A stretch of DNA of 6,493 nucleotides, taken from Promethearchaeota archaeon (lineage in GTDB: Archaea; Asgardarchaeota; Lokiarchaeia; Sigyniarchaeales; SOKP01). The first letter of the stretch is position 1. Every line of letters begins with the position of its first letter. Shown here piece by piece: positions 6,351 through 6,493 of this stretch. The DNA is taken from contig JAUWNA010000119.1 in assembly GCA_030612905.1 (NCBI GenBank), positions 1 to 6,493 of the forward strand, written 5' to 3'. A program made the position numbers and the translations under genes. Below the pieces are notes generated by a model that was given only the letters and a program-made list of their open reading frames with translations, was not told the origin of the DNA and did no database searches.

Positions 6351-6493
6351 ATGAATAATCAAAGCTCTAAAATAGAGGAAATAATCCGTAATGCTAACAA
6401 AAAGTTTATTGAAGAAGATTTAACGAATTTTCTAAAAATTTCGAGTTTTACTTTAAATAAAGAAGCAATAATAGAAGCAAAAGATTTTATAAT
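6351..6493 (+). CDS. N-terminal fragment, possible M20-family metallopeptidase
   Basis: A reading frame starts with ATG at 6351 and runs open to the right edge (47 complete codons). The visible protein has a helical N-terminus (SSKIEEIIRNANKKFIEEDL), then TNFLKISSFTLNKEAIIEAKDFI. This resembles the usual start of M20-family peptidases and deacylases, where a helix leads into an 'FL-x-IPSvS' segment and then a helix. No metal-binding residue is in view, so the family call is tentative. An in-frame ATG at 6327 would add eight residues (MRLKILLF) but would start inside the structured segment, so 6351 is preferred. No ribosome-binding site is seen. The start codon lies in the loop of a weak A/T hairpin (ATTATT 6344-6349 with AATAAT 6354-6359). 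Confidence 0.5.
   Translation, partial: MNNQSSKIEEIIRNANKKFIEEDLTNFLKISSFTLNKEAIIEAKDFI

Overview
The window is AT-rich and most likely comes from an Asgard archaeon of the Lokiarchaeota-like kind. The evidence is a stand-alone Roadblock/LC7 protein, starts without Shine-Dalgarno sites, A/T-rich promoter-like spacers and very lysine/isoleucine/asparagine-rich proteins. This assignment is inference, because no ribosomal or marker gene is present.

Layout, left to right. Positions 1-1712 (minus) hold most of a glycoside hydrolase family 3 beta-glucosidase-type enzyme whose C-terminus runs off the left edge. A divergent spacer of about 155 bases follows. A membrane-embedded M28 metallopeptidase (1868-3118, plus) then converges on a small Roadblock/LC7 gene (3156-3542, minus). 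Their stop codons are 37 bases apart, and a 10-bp perfect inverted repeat lies across the junction. After a 193-base A/T-rich divergent spacer comes the main object of interest: an 839-residue TnpB/Cas12-like RNA-guided nuclease homologue (3736-6255, plus). It is followed within 20 bases by a compact structured stretch (6274-6334) that is a candidate omega-RNA scaffold. A truncated gene starts at 6351 (plus) and resembles the N-terminus of M20 metallopeptidases.

The TnpB homologue is about twice the usual TnpB length (roughly 400 residues). Its core (about residues 230-815) has RuvC-I Asp486 and RuvC-III Asp805. It has no Glu at the canonical RuvC-II place (Gly704) and carries an alternative Glu749/Glu750 pair just before the YTSK motif, a layout like the rearranged active site described for Fanzor and a subset of TnpBs. 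The CxxC zinc finger is missing. There is an unassigned N-terminal extension of about 230 residues, an enlarged REC region and a Lys-rich insertion of about 110 residues inside RuvC. No TnpA transposase, CRISPR array or clear terminal repeat is visible.

The neighbours do not form one pathway. GH3, M28 and the possible M20 gene all fit catabolism of sugars and peptides, and the Roadblock protein fits the small-GTPase regulation typical of Asgards. The TnpB gene looks like an insertion between the Roadblock gene and the M20-like gene, or a domesticated descendant of one.
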